A stretch of DNA of 64,000 nucleotides from Zhengitettix transpicula (GCA_037074705.1 CM073591.1:85168032-85232031); one strand, 5' to 3'; positions 45,869 through 59,376 are shown, counted from the stretch's first letter. The notes: a model not told the origin generated them from the sequence alone. Translations and numbers: made by a program.

Positions 45869-46811
45869 GTACGTTGCTCAAGACAACCTTAACATAATAA
45901 TCCGCAAGGCACCATTGGCGCCTCTTTCCACAGTGCTATTCTTCGCTTTTGACTCAATGACTTGGTTGCTCCTGTTCTCCACTGTAATATTATCTGTTAT
46001 ATTTTTATTCGCAATGCGTCGTGACATGGGAGTTGGTTTACAAGCAATCAGAATATTCCTCACGGGCAGCGCCTCGCCCTCTTTCATAAAGCGATCACTA
46101 ACTTCTCAGAAGACACTATTTATTTTTTTAGTTTTCTTCAGCTTGGTGGTCGTGAATAGCTTTCAAGGCTCTATAGTTAGCTTATTGGCATCACCACGTT
46201 ACTTACCTGACTTGAACACTCTAGAAGAGGTTAACCATATATCCAGCGTTATCTTCGCTCCGGTGCCTCAGATGTATTCACTGACAACCGCAGACGATGA
46301 TCAAGATCTCATCAAAAGTTTAATCCCGAAGTGCGAAGACACTCAGAGTTTCGATAAGTACCTGATTGCATTTTTTCGCCTTGTGAAAGGAAAAGGGATG
46401 GCGTCTGTTATGAGTGACGGTGGTTCAAGGTTTTATCTACGCATTCCAGGCTTATCCTATAATGGCCGCCCTTTGCTGCATATTGTTCCAGAGCCATTAA
46501 TGGCCCCGGCCTTCAGGATGGTCTCGCTACCAAGAACGTCACCACTTCTTGGTGCCTTCAACCGACTCATACCAAGAATAATTCAATCAGGCATTTACGA
46601 TCATTGGGTGGATCAGCTCTTCGCAGAGTTGGCTTACAACGGGACTCTGGCACACCTTTCCAAAAAGCATGTTCATAAACCTACGGAGAGCTTGGGGACG
46701 GATTATTTTCAAGGATCCTTGTATTCGCTGATTTGTGGGCTCATAGCAGGCAACTTCGTATTCTTTGCGGAAATGATGATTCCTTTACTTAAGCAGTGTA
46801 AGAGTACATAA
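45869..46811 (+). CDS. Divergent ionotropic receptor (IR), exon 2
   Basis: Second exon of the receptor, spliced from TTTGTCTAG| at 45868; the junction restores codon AGG and continues TRYVAQDN. The intron is 1062 bp. The exon carries the whole channel region. M1 is near APLSTVLFFAFDSMTWLLLF, followed by a pore region. M2 is LFIFLVFFSLVVVNSFQGS, with the characteristic N-S-F-Q-G-S segment running into LASPRYLPDLNTLEEV, which matches the IR pattern of a proline-containing stretch before TLEE. The S2 lobe follows, then M3 (SLICGLIAGNFVFFAEMMI) and a short cytoplasmic tail ending at TAA 46809-46811. Total product is 624 residues, a usual IR length. No frameshift or internal stop is visible, so the gene looks functional. 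No second IR is adjacent. Confidence 0.9.
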
Positions 46812-47979
46812 GAACAACTTTCACTGATTACATGGGGAAAAAATATTATCAGCCGTTTAAGACATTTTTATAATAATCAATGTATAACTTTATTCAAAAA
46901 TTCTGTTGCAATGATGAAATTACCATTTTATGAACGTTTACATAGAAATTAAATATTCAGATGGTGTTCACTATAGAAAAAACAATTGACATTCAATTCG
47001 GACAAATTTGTTGTATCAAGTTGAAGACTTTCCCGTTGTAGATAGTTGATGAAATTCTGGTCAGAAGAAGATGACGTGGACAAACACTGAAACGTCGCGC
47101 GTTTTCGACGAACTTACCCAGTAGGAATCTCGAGAGAATTTCTTCAACTGCTGTGTTAAGTGTTAAAACTCGTATCATTACTTTTTACTGGGTTCGATTC
47201 TGATTACACTGATCATAAAAAATAAAATAAAAATAAAATAAAATAAATTTTCAGAGCACATATGTAATGTCTAATGTATGCGTACATTTATCAATGTCAG
47301 TTATTTAAAATAATGTATGTCATTGATGTTTGATTTTTAACGTTTACTCTTGAATAATTGAAATTAAAATATAATACGTCTGTTTAGAAAATAATAATTA
47401 GATAAAACAGCCGAATGAGAGACAAAATGAAGTGATAAACAAATAAAATTCATCCGCTGGACTTGACTTGTGTACAAATAGTTGATTACGAACTCTTTTT
47501 AACTATACAGCTATAGCAATAATATAGTTAAGAGTTAAATTGTTGAGACTCCATAAATGTGCAGTCATAAACTCACAATTTGCAGCTTTTTTAAAAGTTT
47601 CGTTATTTAGAAAGTTAAATTTTACATTGCTCTGGCATATATGATGCGAGTCTAAATAAACCACGAATTGCTAAGTGAGGGAAAAGTAGGATAATTCTTA
47701 TGGGTCTTTCTATGGGGTGTTATTTTTAACATAAAAATTGTAGTCGAATAAATTAACGAGATATTATTTGTTTTTTAATTTGCATTTACAGAGGGCAGCT
47801 CAGTTTTGTGTCGACGTCTGTATTTTTGTTTCGTCTACTTCATAGGTTCATTTGACTATTTACTTCCTAATACATTTTCTATATGAAAATAGATATTTTC
47901 ACAAGATGTTTTATCCGAAATTAATTTAATTTAATTTCAAAGCATTTACAACTTAAAATAAAATTTAACAATATTTATT
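46812..47979. other. Downstream of the IR gene, no gene seen
   Basis: AT-rich. AATAAAATAAAAATAAAATA near 47222-47245 offers AATAAA signals but is a low-complexity run, so the true poly(A) site is uncertain. Confidence 0.5.
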
Positions 47980-48185
47980 AAATGTGAGGTGTGTACAAAA
48001 TAACAATGACAGATATATAAGACAAAAAATTATAATTAAAGCAACCAGAAATGAACAAATAATTGGCAAAATTTTGATATTTACATGCGACATTTTTTTC
48101 TCACGTTTCCACAGAATGTTGATGGCCTCTGGTAATGAGTGAGTGGACTTTGATGGCGCTAAATCGGTATTGTTTTTAACTTACT
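47980..48185. repeat. Dispersed ~190-bp repeat, copy A
   Basis: Shares with 51885-52060 the blocks GACAAAAAATTATAATT, CACGTTTCCACAGAATGTTG, ATGGCCTCTGGTAATG and ATCGGTATTG, in the same order and spacing. No coding or tRNA-like features; family unknown. Confidence 0.6.
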
Positions 48186-48488
48186 ACATAAACTAGGAAT
48201 GAACATAAACTTTCTCGTGCATTTATTAGAAGAATATATTACTTCGTTCTACTTTAATTTGGATATTCATCAGGTAAACAATAAAGAGAAGATTAAAATT
48301 TTAATGTTTGATTGATACTATAATCTAAAATTTATTCATAGATCTTGAGTATTCTGATAAATTAGATTGTATACGCATCTGAGATTTTTAATAGATGCCT
48401 CCCGAAAATCATTTACTATTATGTAAAAGAATGTTGAATAAATTTTAAAAGCAATATCTTGCTTCCGTGCCTATTGTAACCGAAAATA

Positions 48489-49028
48489 TTTTTTTATTTT
48501 TTTAGGGCAACAGACTACATGAGGGTGATCCACATTGGGAAACTCCCCTTTAATAGCATAGGAAGGGATTAGAAAGGGGGGGTGCGGAAGGGTAGAGGAA
48601 GGTAGCCAAGAGTTAACTAGGGCCCCCGGGCTATGGTTTAAGGATCCTACCCGGCATTCGCCTAAAGAAATGCAGGGAAAACCCTAGAAAAACCTGCATC
48701 GGGTAGGTCGGGCATTGGGTACTTGTCCCACGCCCATCCGATAGCGGGAGAAGTGTTTGCTGTGGGGACGCAGCATTCCCTTCTCCGTGCCTCGACCAGT
48801 TTAGGAGGCAGCTGGCCGACTATTCCAATGGGAATAGCGAACAACTCTTACCGTATGCCCAAGGTCTGCTACCCCGGAACATACACCTCTCAAAACAGGC
48901 CGACGTGCCTCGGCTTGTGGGAATCTTAGTTCAAAAACGGAGAGGAAAAGGCATACCCAAAGGTAGCCCCTTCGTATCTCTCCTAAAAGGTTCTGCCTGC
49001 GAGAGAAAATCCCTCGCAGGTGGTAGTC
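48489..49028 (-). mobile_element. SINE-like retroposon with a 13-bp target duplication
   Basis: A 540-bp insertion flanked by GTAACCGAAAATA at 48476-48488 and 49029-49041. The T-rich start (TTTTTTATTTTTTTAGGG) is the reverse complement of an A-rich tail, so the element reads on the minus strand. Long target duplication plus A-tail indicates insertion by LINE-type target-primed reverse transcription. It has no reading frame of note and no tRNA-like head I can recognise. Confidence 0.75.
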
Positions 49029-49041
49029 GTAACCGAAAATA

Positions 49042-50800
49042 AAATATAATAAAAAATATATCATTTATTTTTTTCAAAACATCTGGGCAAGAGACAAGAA
49101 TTTTGAACTGCAGCTGTTGTGGAAGGCAGAAAGAGGAGAGGAAAGTTAAAAGAAAATGAAGACATAGGTGAATTGAACAGATTATTGTCGTAGTGGGGGA
49201 CGACGACGAGAAAGAAGAACGAGACTGTGATATGAAGGATCACTGAGAGGTAGAGATGAGAAGTCGGAAAAGTTGAGCGAAGAATTTCCGATTTCGTATC
49301 AGTTGGACGACCAGATGTAGGGGAGCCTGCGACGGATCAGTTCAGACCAACATTAGTCACAAATTCCTGCAATATTTATGTATTCAATCGTCCGTCACCA
49401 GTATTTTTTATAAAGAAATAGTCACAATATTTCTAAGGATCATATCTGTTGCGTGTACAAAAAATCCCTTAGAGAAAGGTTTTTACACGCAACAAATATT
49501 CTTTCTCGTCTCATTCAATTCGCAAAGATGACAGAAATCGAAGCTTGAATTTTGATATATAAGAAACATTCTTGAGATAAACTTCAGTTTCTATGAGAGT
49601 TAAATTTATAAACTTGGTAGAGGTGTTTTCGGTTTTGCATACAGATAACACAAAACTCAATTAATTGGTAACACCGACACCTATGTATCGACGTTTAACT
49701 GAGAATCATATTGGTGTAGTGGTAAAAATGTTGAAAACATTTTCATATATTATTTTCAAAACAACACGTAACATTTTTAATGATAGATCAAAAACTAGAA
49801 TTGAGATTCGTTGACCACAAACTCTCAGTCCGCTCCGTGCGCATTGTTGATGGTTTATCGTTTAACAGTTTCGGCAGTTAATGTGGTGTGGTACGAGGAA
49901 CAGCATATTCCTGGAATAAATATTTGCCACATTCAAGTGGATGTAGTGGTTTTTCATTGTTAACATTTTGACTTCCTGCTATATAAAGTTTAGCCCGGAC
50001 CAGAGCCGACTCGTGACTTTTTTGAATTATGTGCTACATCACCACAAGAAACCATTTTTACGAGGATGACTATGTAAAATAATAATACTCAAACAGCGAT
50101 AGTGTTACGAATATTCTGAACCGATACGTAATATGCTACATTTCTAACCCCATCTAGATAGTTTCCAATAGTGTCTAATTTTTAAAAGTGAAATAGTTTA
50201 GCACCAAATTGACACATTTCTAACAATAAAGTATTTTTTCTTCGTGCTCATTTTAAATAAAGTTAATTTTTTGAACACGTCACGCATGATTTCAATTAGA
50301 TGTTTATTTTTATATAAAATAACCTTTTATTGTGATTCTTTAAAATAATATTTTTAATTACAGAATAGTTCAACTGTATTTCGATTTAATTGCTTATCCC
50401 GCTAAATGCTGCTCTTTGTCGTTGCATGACCCGGCATTGTTTCTACTTTCTACGTGCTGTCTTATTGGTAGCACCAGGAACAAGCAGGGCATGAAACAGA
50501 ATACTGCGTATGCGTATTTGTCATTAAATATAGAGGTCCAGATCATAGCCGTTCATAGAACATAGATAGTCAGCCGGCTGAATTAGCAAAAATTCGCATC
50601 GTTAAAAGACAATTATTACGAAGGTTCTTAAAATTAAGAACAATTAATTCTTTATTAATTAATTTATGTACTTATCACAGGAGAATATATGCACCAGCCG
50701 CAACTGCCCCTGACCTCCCAAGTCGTATTAGTAAATTTCGCTTTTCACCAGCTATAGTTTTACTGATGCATAGAAAGAATATTACACCGAAGCTTTACAG
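49042..50800. other. AT-rich intergenic DNA, no gene seen
   Basis: Short ORFs only. The block 50390-50590 is slightly GC-richer without a recognisable domain. Confidence 0.5.
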
Positions 50801-51008
50801 ACATCATTATCGAAGACGTGACAACGCTATATGGGAGCTCCGAAATTGCCACCATTTTGATTGAACAACCCTGTACTTTGTTTCGAGGAAGAAGAGAACC
50901 AATCTTCTTTGCAGGCAATTCACCGGATGCCCTGAACTTTATTTACGTCTCGGCGCTACGGCCGTCTAAAGAGGATCTAATAAACATTCTTTCGTTGTCA
51001 GAAGAGAA
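50801..51008 (+). CDS. Candidate isolated exon, product unrecognised
   Basis: An open frame that behaves like an internal exon. The acceptor is CTTTACAG|ACATCATT at 50800/50801 and the donor is GAGAA|GTGAGT at 51008/51009, a strong consensus. The translation reads IIIEDVTTLYGSSEIATILI and continues for about 68 residues through FRGRREPIFFAGNSPDALNF and SALRPSKEDLINILSLSEE. The composition is protein-like and the block is richer in GC than its surroundings. The mixture of a hydrophobic strand and NSPDALNF-type turns could suit the N-terminal domain of another divergent IR, which would fit the IR gene about 4 kb upstream, but I see no diagnostic motif. No partner exons were found on either side. 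It could be a remnant of a duplicated gene or a chance ORF. Confidence 0.35.
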
Positions 51009-51654
51009 GTGAGTCCGGAAGCTGGAGCAGGGGTGATCGATAGCAGTAATTATGAACGTTTGAATGATTTTTGTGATTCGTTTCCATAACTGAACGCCTG
51101 CCATTTCATTCATAGAGACTTTAGGAAATATCGACGGCAAGTGTAGAGCCCGCCGTAGACACCGCCTATTCTAGGATCGTTGGCTCCCCGGACGCTCATG
51201 TTCCATAAGAAATGGACTGAGTCTCACCCTCAAACGGAGATTCGATGTTGGAATGAAAATGTGCAGTCTGTAGTTCACTTTACGTATGGTTTTTTCTAAA
51301 TGGTGATTTCACGAAAACCTAGTATCATCTATGGTTACTCTAGGTTCTTGGCCTTTGTGTTCCACGTAGTATTTTTCCAAATCGACGTAATACGCGCTTC
51401 GTTCTTAAAGACATCATTAGCGCCAGGTATTGTATTCTCGAGGACACATGGAACTGAATTCTTACAGCGGATGTCATCCTCTGTAGTTAATATAAAAATA
51501 GAATTCCCCATTGTTTTTCAAAGTTCTTAATTCGTTTATGAAAAATTTAGATTTAAGGTGGATTAACAATTATGGAAATGAGATGATCAATAATTCGTGC
51601 TTTCATCAGATCCTGAATAGGACATGAAGGACAAGTACATTGTAGGCGAGCCAA

Positions 51655-51780
51655 ATGCAGGCTTAAGGATGGAGGAATGTCGCACCGGATCGGGAGTCGA
51701 CAAGGATTAACTTAGTGGACTGAGCAGCCGCCCGGTTTCGATTGCCGGTCCGGTCGACATTTTTCCATCCATTTTCCTTA
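51655..51780 (+). repeat. tRNA-derived SINE fragment
   Basis: A-box-like TTAACTTAGTGGACTGAGC and B-box-like CGGTTTCGATTGCCGG, the latter with one inserted base relative to GGTTCGAnnCC. It is an isolated GC-rich patch in AT-rich DNA. Confidence 0.4.
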
Positions 51781-51884
51781 ATTAAACTTAACTATAAATT
51801 GAGGCTTAAATAAGCTATCTTTGAATATTTAAACGTTAAAATTTTATATTGTGGTGAATTTTATATGTGGCGAGTACTGAGGAA

Positions 51885-52060
51885 CAGTGTCAATAAGACA
51901 AAAAATGATAATTGAACCAACTGAAATAAAAAATACATATGGAAACATTGTGATGTGTATATGCAATACTTTTGCTCACGTTTTCACGGAAGGTTGATGG
52001 CGTCTGCTAGTGGAGTTTGGTGAACGTTGACGGAACTCTATCGGTATTGTCGCCTTACTT
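51885..52060. repeat. Dispersed ~190-bp repeat, copy B
   Basis: Direct-orientation partner of 47980-48185 (GACAAAAAATGATAATTG, CACGTTTTCACGGAAGGTTG, ATCGGTATTG). Confidence 0.6.
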
Positions 52061-52539
52061 ACTTGGATGCCTACAAATGTAGATATTGTTACAGCTTACT
52101 GCATCACAGCAAGAAAACCTGAAAATTTTGTAGTGGATATTAAGGAAATTACTAGTCTCATCCAGAATTTCTTACAATTGTGCTTTTTCACAAGATGAAA
52201 ATTAAATAAAAAATTCTCGGTTTTCCAACCTGGTTGGAATCCAAAAAGTTTCATTCGTCACATGTCCGAGGAGTAATAATAACTGGATTTTTATTTCCAA
52301 GGCCGAGAATAGACGAACACAGTAGCTAATCATGAATCCCGACTGTCAAACGACGTCGAAGGCTTGAAAGGTCAATATTCCACAATTGTCTCATTTCTTA
52401 ATGGAGTCGGGAGCTCCCTGAACAACACTTAAGTTTGGCTCGTTGACGAGTCATTCTTCCTGAAAGCAACTTAAAATAAACGATTACTTTAAGATCGGCT
52501 AAGAGTACCTCCATTCTTACACCACTAGCAGCTTTCTAC

Positions 52540-53104
52540 AGCTCAGCTCACCAAAACATTTATTTTAAGCCAGTATGCGCGTTCCCGCTCCTGTCCCGTC
52601 ACTACAAAGGCACCATTACCGCGAGACGTTTGGGCATTGGTACGAATTCCTGACTTAACAACTATATCTTGGTGAGGGGAACAATGTACTTGCACTCGGA
52701 TTATCGGACGAAATTGTGACAATTGGTGGTTATGAATTCGGTCGTGGCCCATTGCCATGACTAATTGCAGTGACTCACGAGAGAACGTAACAAACGTCGC
52801 CGTCGTGGCATCTTTCGGTGAGCTCAAAGTACACCCTTGCCCGGTATTAGCACACTTTTCAGTCAATATACAACCTCACATAGCCGAAACCACGAATGGA
52901 ACCGTTACCAATCCATCAGGGGATTGCGAATTTTGTACAGAATCCACAAGTTTCAGCTCAGCCAACCACAACTCCCAAACCGACTGCGATCAGGACATGG
53001 GTCAGCGCTGTAATAATTTTCCCCACTGCTGTGTTACGAATTCCGCGGGTGAATTTACAAAATTATCGGATACCCAAGTGACGTTTAGAACTGTCATGAT
53101 GTAA
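52540..53104 (+). other. GC-richer block, possible degraded coding sequence
   Basis: Two long frames (minus 52866-52543, plus 52757-53104) overlap. A third plus frame interrupted by stops reads FPLLSRHYKGTITARRLGIG followed by TNS and later TMYLHSDYRTKL, which looks protein-like but matches nothing I can name. Confidence 0.25.
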
Positions 53105-56100
53105 TCTCTTGAAGTTCTCGATTCCAACAACAATAATTATGTTAAGGAATGGCTACAGGAAAGACGGGAGATAAGGTTTTCATTGAATATTATTTGTTAT
53201 TAGTGTGGTATAAATATCATCACTTCTTTTGTCTGCATTATTATTAATTGTCAAAATATTCCATTTTCAATATTATTATGTTCTGGTTGAAGCTTATTCC
53301 AATATTCAAGACAGCTGCAATATTAGTTTTACGACAAATACACTGGAACGTCCAATATAATAAACAAAAAGATTTTTTGTAACATCCAAGAAACAACGCA
53401 TGATACAAAGATTCAGTAAATGAGGTATTCTGCCTTCTCCCTCTTAAAAAAACTGACTTCAGATCAAATATTGAAATGGTTTTGACCATGTCCCAATGTT
53501 TTAACCCATATCGAAGACAAATTGAAGCCTATGAGACTTGGAGAGATATTGGTCCTTCAATCTGGCTGCCGCATTCACTAGGATGGTGGACTTGTTAGAC
53601 TTAATTAAGACATTTCTCTAGAACCAATTTAGTTGGTAGATATGCCAAATAAAATATAGTTGTAACGCAGACTTCAGACACGGTGAAGGGATGTGAATTA
53701 GACTCTCAACCCATGAGGTGGGAACCAAATTCGAATTTACCATATATTTTCTCCATACCATCAAATTTTCCACGGCTTTTAACTTAAATAAAAAAACCTT
53801 ACCCGTTGATTTTCTGAAAATAAATACTGTCGACTTTTATCATGATGTCTGCAAGCGCCAGTTGTTCTCTACTCGACTGGGCACCCTACAGAATTACTGC
53901 GCCGTGTGGCTTCAATGCACGGTCAACTCCTATAAAAATTTCAGTATTAAAAAATTACAATACACAAATGCAACATGAAGTAACAGTATCTTCGTATGAT
54001 ATACAAAAAAGAGCGTCAGATTTCTAAAACGAAACCCTCCGGTATGATGTATGTGCTTCTAAAGTATGAATTTTCTTGAATTTTATTTCTCAAGCGTCCT
54101 ACAAACCCGCAATTCTTTTTTCACATTTTTTTTATTTTATGGATTTCATGGTTTCTAAATATTTTCATACTTCTGCGAATAGAAACATTAATTTACCGTA
54201 TAAGACAAAGTCCTCATACCTTCTCTCCGTCTCTCATAAGGGAGCAAAAATTCGCCATTACGTCCTTTATTCTTTGCACTGTTTTTTAATTCGTTCCGCG
54301 ATAGATACAGAAAAGTTATCGAGCAGTTCACCCACGTCGAGGTCGCTCGAGATATATATACATTTGCAGAGGTCACCGTGAATTGTTCACTCTCGACCTT
54401 TAACCAACTAACATTTTCAAGATTCACAAGTTGAAAAATTACGTGTTTAATAAGTTTCTATACAAACAGTAGAGCTTATTTACGTCCTTAAATTATTTTT
54501 AATTGACATATTAACAAAAAATTGTTGTCAAATTAATCTAAATAAAAAATAAATGCATGTTTATGTATTTTATTCGTTTGCAAACGGTCTCTATTTGAAC
54601 CAAAATCTGATCTGCATAGAAAAAATTTGTCCATAATAAACAAACTGACGGATATTCATCTTATAATCTGGCTAATATTCCTCCAAAATGGAGGTAAATT
54701 GTTTCATTTAATAGTAATTCATAATTTCCTTTATTTTCGTCAACGAAATTTACAGCAAACATCTGTAAGTATATTTTTAGATCGTTTGAAATCCTGATGT
54801 GTTTCCATAGCATGTACAATGAATATGGGGAAAAAAAACTTTAAACGCAGAAAAATCCCAACGATAAAATTTAATTCGTTTTTTGGAGCGTCTGTACGTC
54901 GAATAATATCTTGCACCAGAATCCACAGTCCAACGAACTCCTCATTATTTTTATTTCTTCAAGCGTAAGAATTATCATGCGGTCCTACATCGAATCGGCA
55001 GATTTGAATCCTTAAGAATTCTGTCTGAAACATCAAAACAATAATTAATAAAATTATTCAAATTATGAATAGAAAAACGAAACATTACGTTTACGTATGA
55101 GATTTTGACACGTCACATATATTTGAAACAGAGTTTCCATTTTAGGAAGCTGCATAACATCAAAATTATAACTTCCTCACAGGTTATATTACGTGAACGC
55201 TGTGACCGAATAATAAAACTTGAACAAAGTGTAAGATTACTCGGAGCATGATAATAATTTATAAAATACGTTATAATTACCGAATGTATTAGACTGTGGC
55301 TTAGGATGTCTCTGAGCGACAGCACTGGGAATGACTGTTGATTTACTAATTTTTACGGAAAAATCAGTTGTCAGGTAGTATATTTTGTGTTTTCTAGCTT
55401 GAGCATAAAATACAACATTCTGCAATTGATATGAAACACGAACTATATTAATTCCATTACTGTAATTACGTACTAATTTTTCTTTATTTATATCATGATT
55501 CAAGGAGACAAATAACAATACGTTATAAAAGAGTAATTTTAACATCGTATTTCTTATGAAGTAAGTCAGGAGCAAAGGTAGCTAGGTGAATATTGAAGAA
55601 GGGGTAACAATTCAGACATTTCCACGATGACCGCGGAATAAATACACTCAAGACAACTATCTAACGAGGTCTAGCTCTAGGCGCTCACTGAGATGATTGC
55701 TTGAGCACGGGGAAGGTGTTGGTACCTGCCCAGAAGAACACTAAACGGTGCCGTCTTTGTTCATGGCGTCAACAATAGTTTGCTATCCGTCCTTCAGACC
55801 GGAATGAACGTGTTATATGTAAGATGGGACTTGGGTTTATGATTTACAGTAACGCAGTACTATACATTATTCCAGTACAAGTTCTTATTTAATACATTTT
55901 GTTACTTCTTGTATCTATCTGCAAGATTATTGATAGGAAACGTCTCGCCTACTCTTGAAAAAATAAAAATAAAGATTAAATATTACTTAAATCTAGTTGA
56001 CTTTACTTTTAACGTGGCATCTTCATAATTGGTAAACAAAATATTATCATTTTGCTTTTAAAATGGTGATGACAATTGTAAAATAACCTTAAAATTATTT

Positions 56101-59100
56101 ACCATTTCAGAGGAAGCGAACAAAATCCTTCTTCCAGCAGGTAAATTCTGGGCTTTGGACAGTTCGCGCCATTTAATCGCGATACGAAAATTTTATATAC
56201 ATAGAAACCTTCTTACTGTTCTCTATAATAACTTATTATTGAAATCCTACCATTTTCTTGCTAAAAACGATAGAAAATTAAAGTTTGGGAAGGTCTGCCA
56301 TTTTGTTTCCAGATGGAAGATGTAAAGAAAATATTATTTTTTACTCATGTTAAATGTAAGAACTTATAGATTTATTTAATTAACGCCATTGTAAATGTTT
56401 ACCATCGTGTTGTTTTTTCATGGAATATTCGTCAAGAATTCCGTAATACGTATTTTTGAGTTCTTACCAAAAATAAATATCTTTATTAAATGATTAAATC
56501 AAATAATTTTTTACAATACTTTTTCTTAAATGTCTTTTAAAGTTAAGATTTTAGGTATTTTAAGTGATTTATTTCAATACATTTATTGAAGCACGTTATC
56601 ATATAAAACTTGCACTAACTCAAAAATTTCGTGTGCCAGCTTTTATCACGGTGTATTTTAAAAGCGCTGGTACTGATAAAAATAATTTCCTGGAATGTTT
56701 TTTTTATCGAATTGAAGTCGGAAAACAATTAAATAATTGTATTTATCTCGACATACAAAAGCGCTGAACGTTATATTCCAATAAACAATGCATGACAAAA
56801 TCGAATACAGAATTTCAAACACAATACCTTGAACTTTCACCAATTACGCAAATTGAATAACCGACGGATTATTTGATAATATTTTCAGAAATTTAGAATC
56901 CACACATCTAGTGTTTTTATTTAACTAAAATTATTTGACCGAATATATAGTCAGAAAATAATTAAGGTTTTACGTCAATTTTTCGTAAATGTCGGCATTT
57001 ATGCTAGTAAATCGCAAAATATGTTTTAACTTATATTTTAGTTCTATGATTTATGATTTGAAGAGGAAACAGGGGGGGTATTATGCCAATGGTAGTACAA
57101 AGAAAGAAAAATTTTGACATTCATGATGTATTTTTGTTTGCTGCCTGAATATAGAGCCCTTGCAAATAAAAATGAAGTATACTTGAAATATGGAATATTT
57201 TTAAATGAAAGAAACGTGGAGAGTCGGAAAGATTCTACGGCCTGTTTATACATAAATAAAACACGTATAGTGACGTAAGTATAAATTGAATATACTGTAT
57301 ACCAATACAAATGACGGAATATACAAATTTTTTCTTTGCATCTCCCTGTTGCACCATACTCAATGTCATATTGATATCTTTGGGATGAAATAATGTAGAT
57401 GAATGATGAAGGTAACCGTATAGCTTTAATTTTTAAATATACTGAGAGTACAACACAGTGTAACCGATCAGATTAGAAACGTTCAGCAATTCCATTCCAA
57501 TTTGTAATGCTTTTGGTTCCAATCATCTCTCATATTTCATTCAACTATATGAAAAGGCTTCATTTAAGACATTAGGCTATCGAAAAACTTCCTAACTACT
57601 ATGTTACAGTAAGTTAGAGTATTAAAAGCGATAGTTGCTAATTAAAATCAAATGAAGTCAAGACTATACACCGAACATCAGCATTTCTCCTTCAAATCTA
57701 CGTTTTTTAAGCAGAGTGGAGTGACAAATAATAGGGAGACTGCGGGTGAGCGGGAAATCTGGCGGGTTTTAATTAAAAAAGCTGTAGGTTTTCAGTTAGT
57801 CTGCTCCACTCAACAATATGGTTTAATTAAAAGTCAAAAATCGTTTTTTTAATCTTTCTGTATTCTTTGTGACGGAATGTAAGTTGGAGTTAAATTTATT
57901 ATGCCCTCAGGGGGTATTGTACCATAGTTTAGCTCCAGTTTCTTTCAGCGATAGAGGTCAATTGTACTCAAATGATTAATTAATAACATATGCTATAGAA
58001 CAATGTAATCTACAATATATCCAATGTAATCAACATTATAATCAAAAACCCTACGATTCATAAATCATGTTAACAATACCCAGTGATGGTGTTCATTACA
58101 ATGCTAAGATGAATGGCACAGTAATGGAGACTCACTTCAGCTTCAGGAATATTTAAATTGAATTAAAAGTACATTTGTACCTTGCAAAGCCTCGGGAATT
58201 TCATAAAAGTTGTTTGTGCTACTATTTGTGAGTTTTATGGATTAAAACATTACGGTAGCAGTGATTCAGTACAAGGCAAAGGTTTAGAGCTGTTAAAATG
58301 ATTAATTATTCATCATATGGATTAAGTGGTTGAAGTTTAAAAACTGAACAAAGTTTTGGGTTAGTTTTACAGCAACGGTGGTGGTTTAAGATTTCACTGG
58401 AAAGTCTTGCTTAGAATGAAGGTAATTCACATGTTTGGAGTTTACATTGCAGTGAAATTGGTGGTAAACAAATTTAGATTCCAAATTTGGTAACAGACTC
58501 CTCAGTAAATTTAAATTAACAAAGATTTGGACTTGAATTAATACTTGAGCTTTACTGTGATGAATGTGATTTTATCAAAACCTTTTAAAACTCACTAGAC
58601 TGTGTTACTGAATGAATCTCATTCGATAGTAATAATAATAGTAATAAATACCACCTTAATGCAGGCAAACTTTAAACTGAGAAACAATTACGAAGTAAAT
58701 TTAAAAGCGCCGTACGTTTCCATGCAGAATGGCGTAAAACGGCGAAAAGCGGAAGTTTGACAGACGTTACTATCCATTTTACGCTAATTCAAACGTGTTT
58801 GAATCTTACATTGCAGTGAAAGTGATATTAATCATCTGATTTATTTTACAAATTGGGTAAGAGGCTTAAAATTATAGTGTACCATTACTCAGCTATTTCT
58901 TATCAAATCTATAAATTTTCGCAATTTCTAGAGCGAAAGTCATTGTAGCATTCAACCTCTTGCCATGATTTGTTATGTAAGATCTGTCAAGCTTAAGGTA
59001 CCAAGAGAATCCTTGACTGGGTTGAAGTTCGTTAGTCATTATCCTCCGGGTAACTTGAAGCGGGCGAAACCCGATTCCTTCCCGGGTTATTGCGGTGACT

Positions 59101-59376
59101 CTCAGATATATAATTGGCTCAACCCGATTCCTTCCCGCCTTTAACCTCAGCGATTCCCGATTCGTTCCAGGCATGTTAGTAGGACCTGCACGTCTCCATT
59201 ATCTTAGCACTAAGATACTGATAATATTGCGAAAACATTATTCAATTGACCAAAGTGTTCAACGATTACCAGCCTAAAATTAACGTTTTCCGGGTTGGTT
59301 CTCAATTTTTAATAATAATAAGTTTACAATAAATTAAACTGTCTTTTAAATATATAATATTCCCATGAAAGTGTGT
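53105..59376. other. AT-rich intergenic DNA, no gene seen
   Basis: Only short ORFs. At 59045-59165 a CCCGATTCCTTCCCG-like string occurs three times, giving a small degenerate repeat. 55600-55800 is GC-richer and unassigned. Confidence 0.5.
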
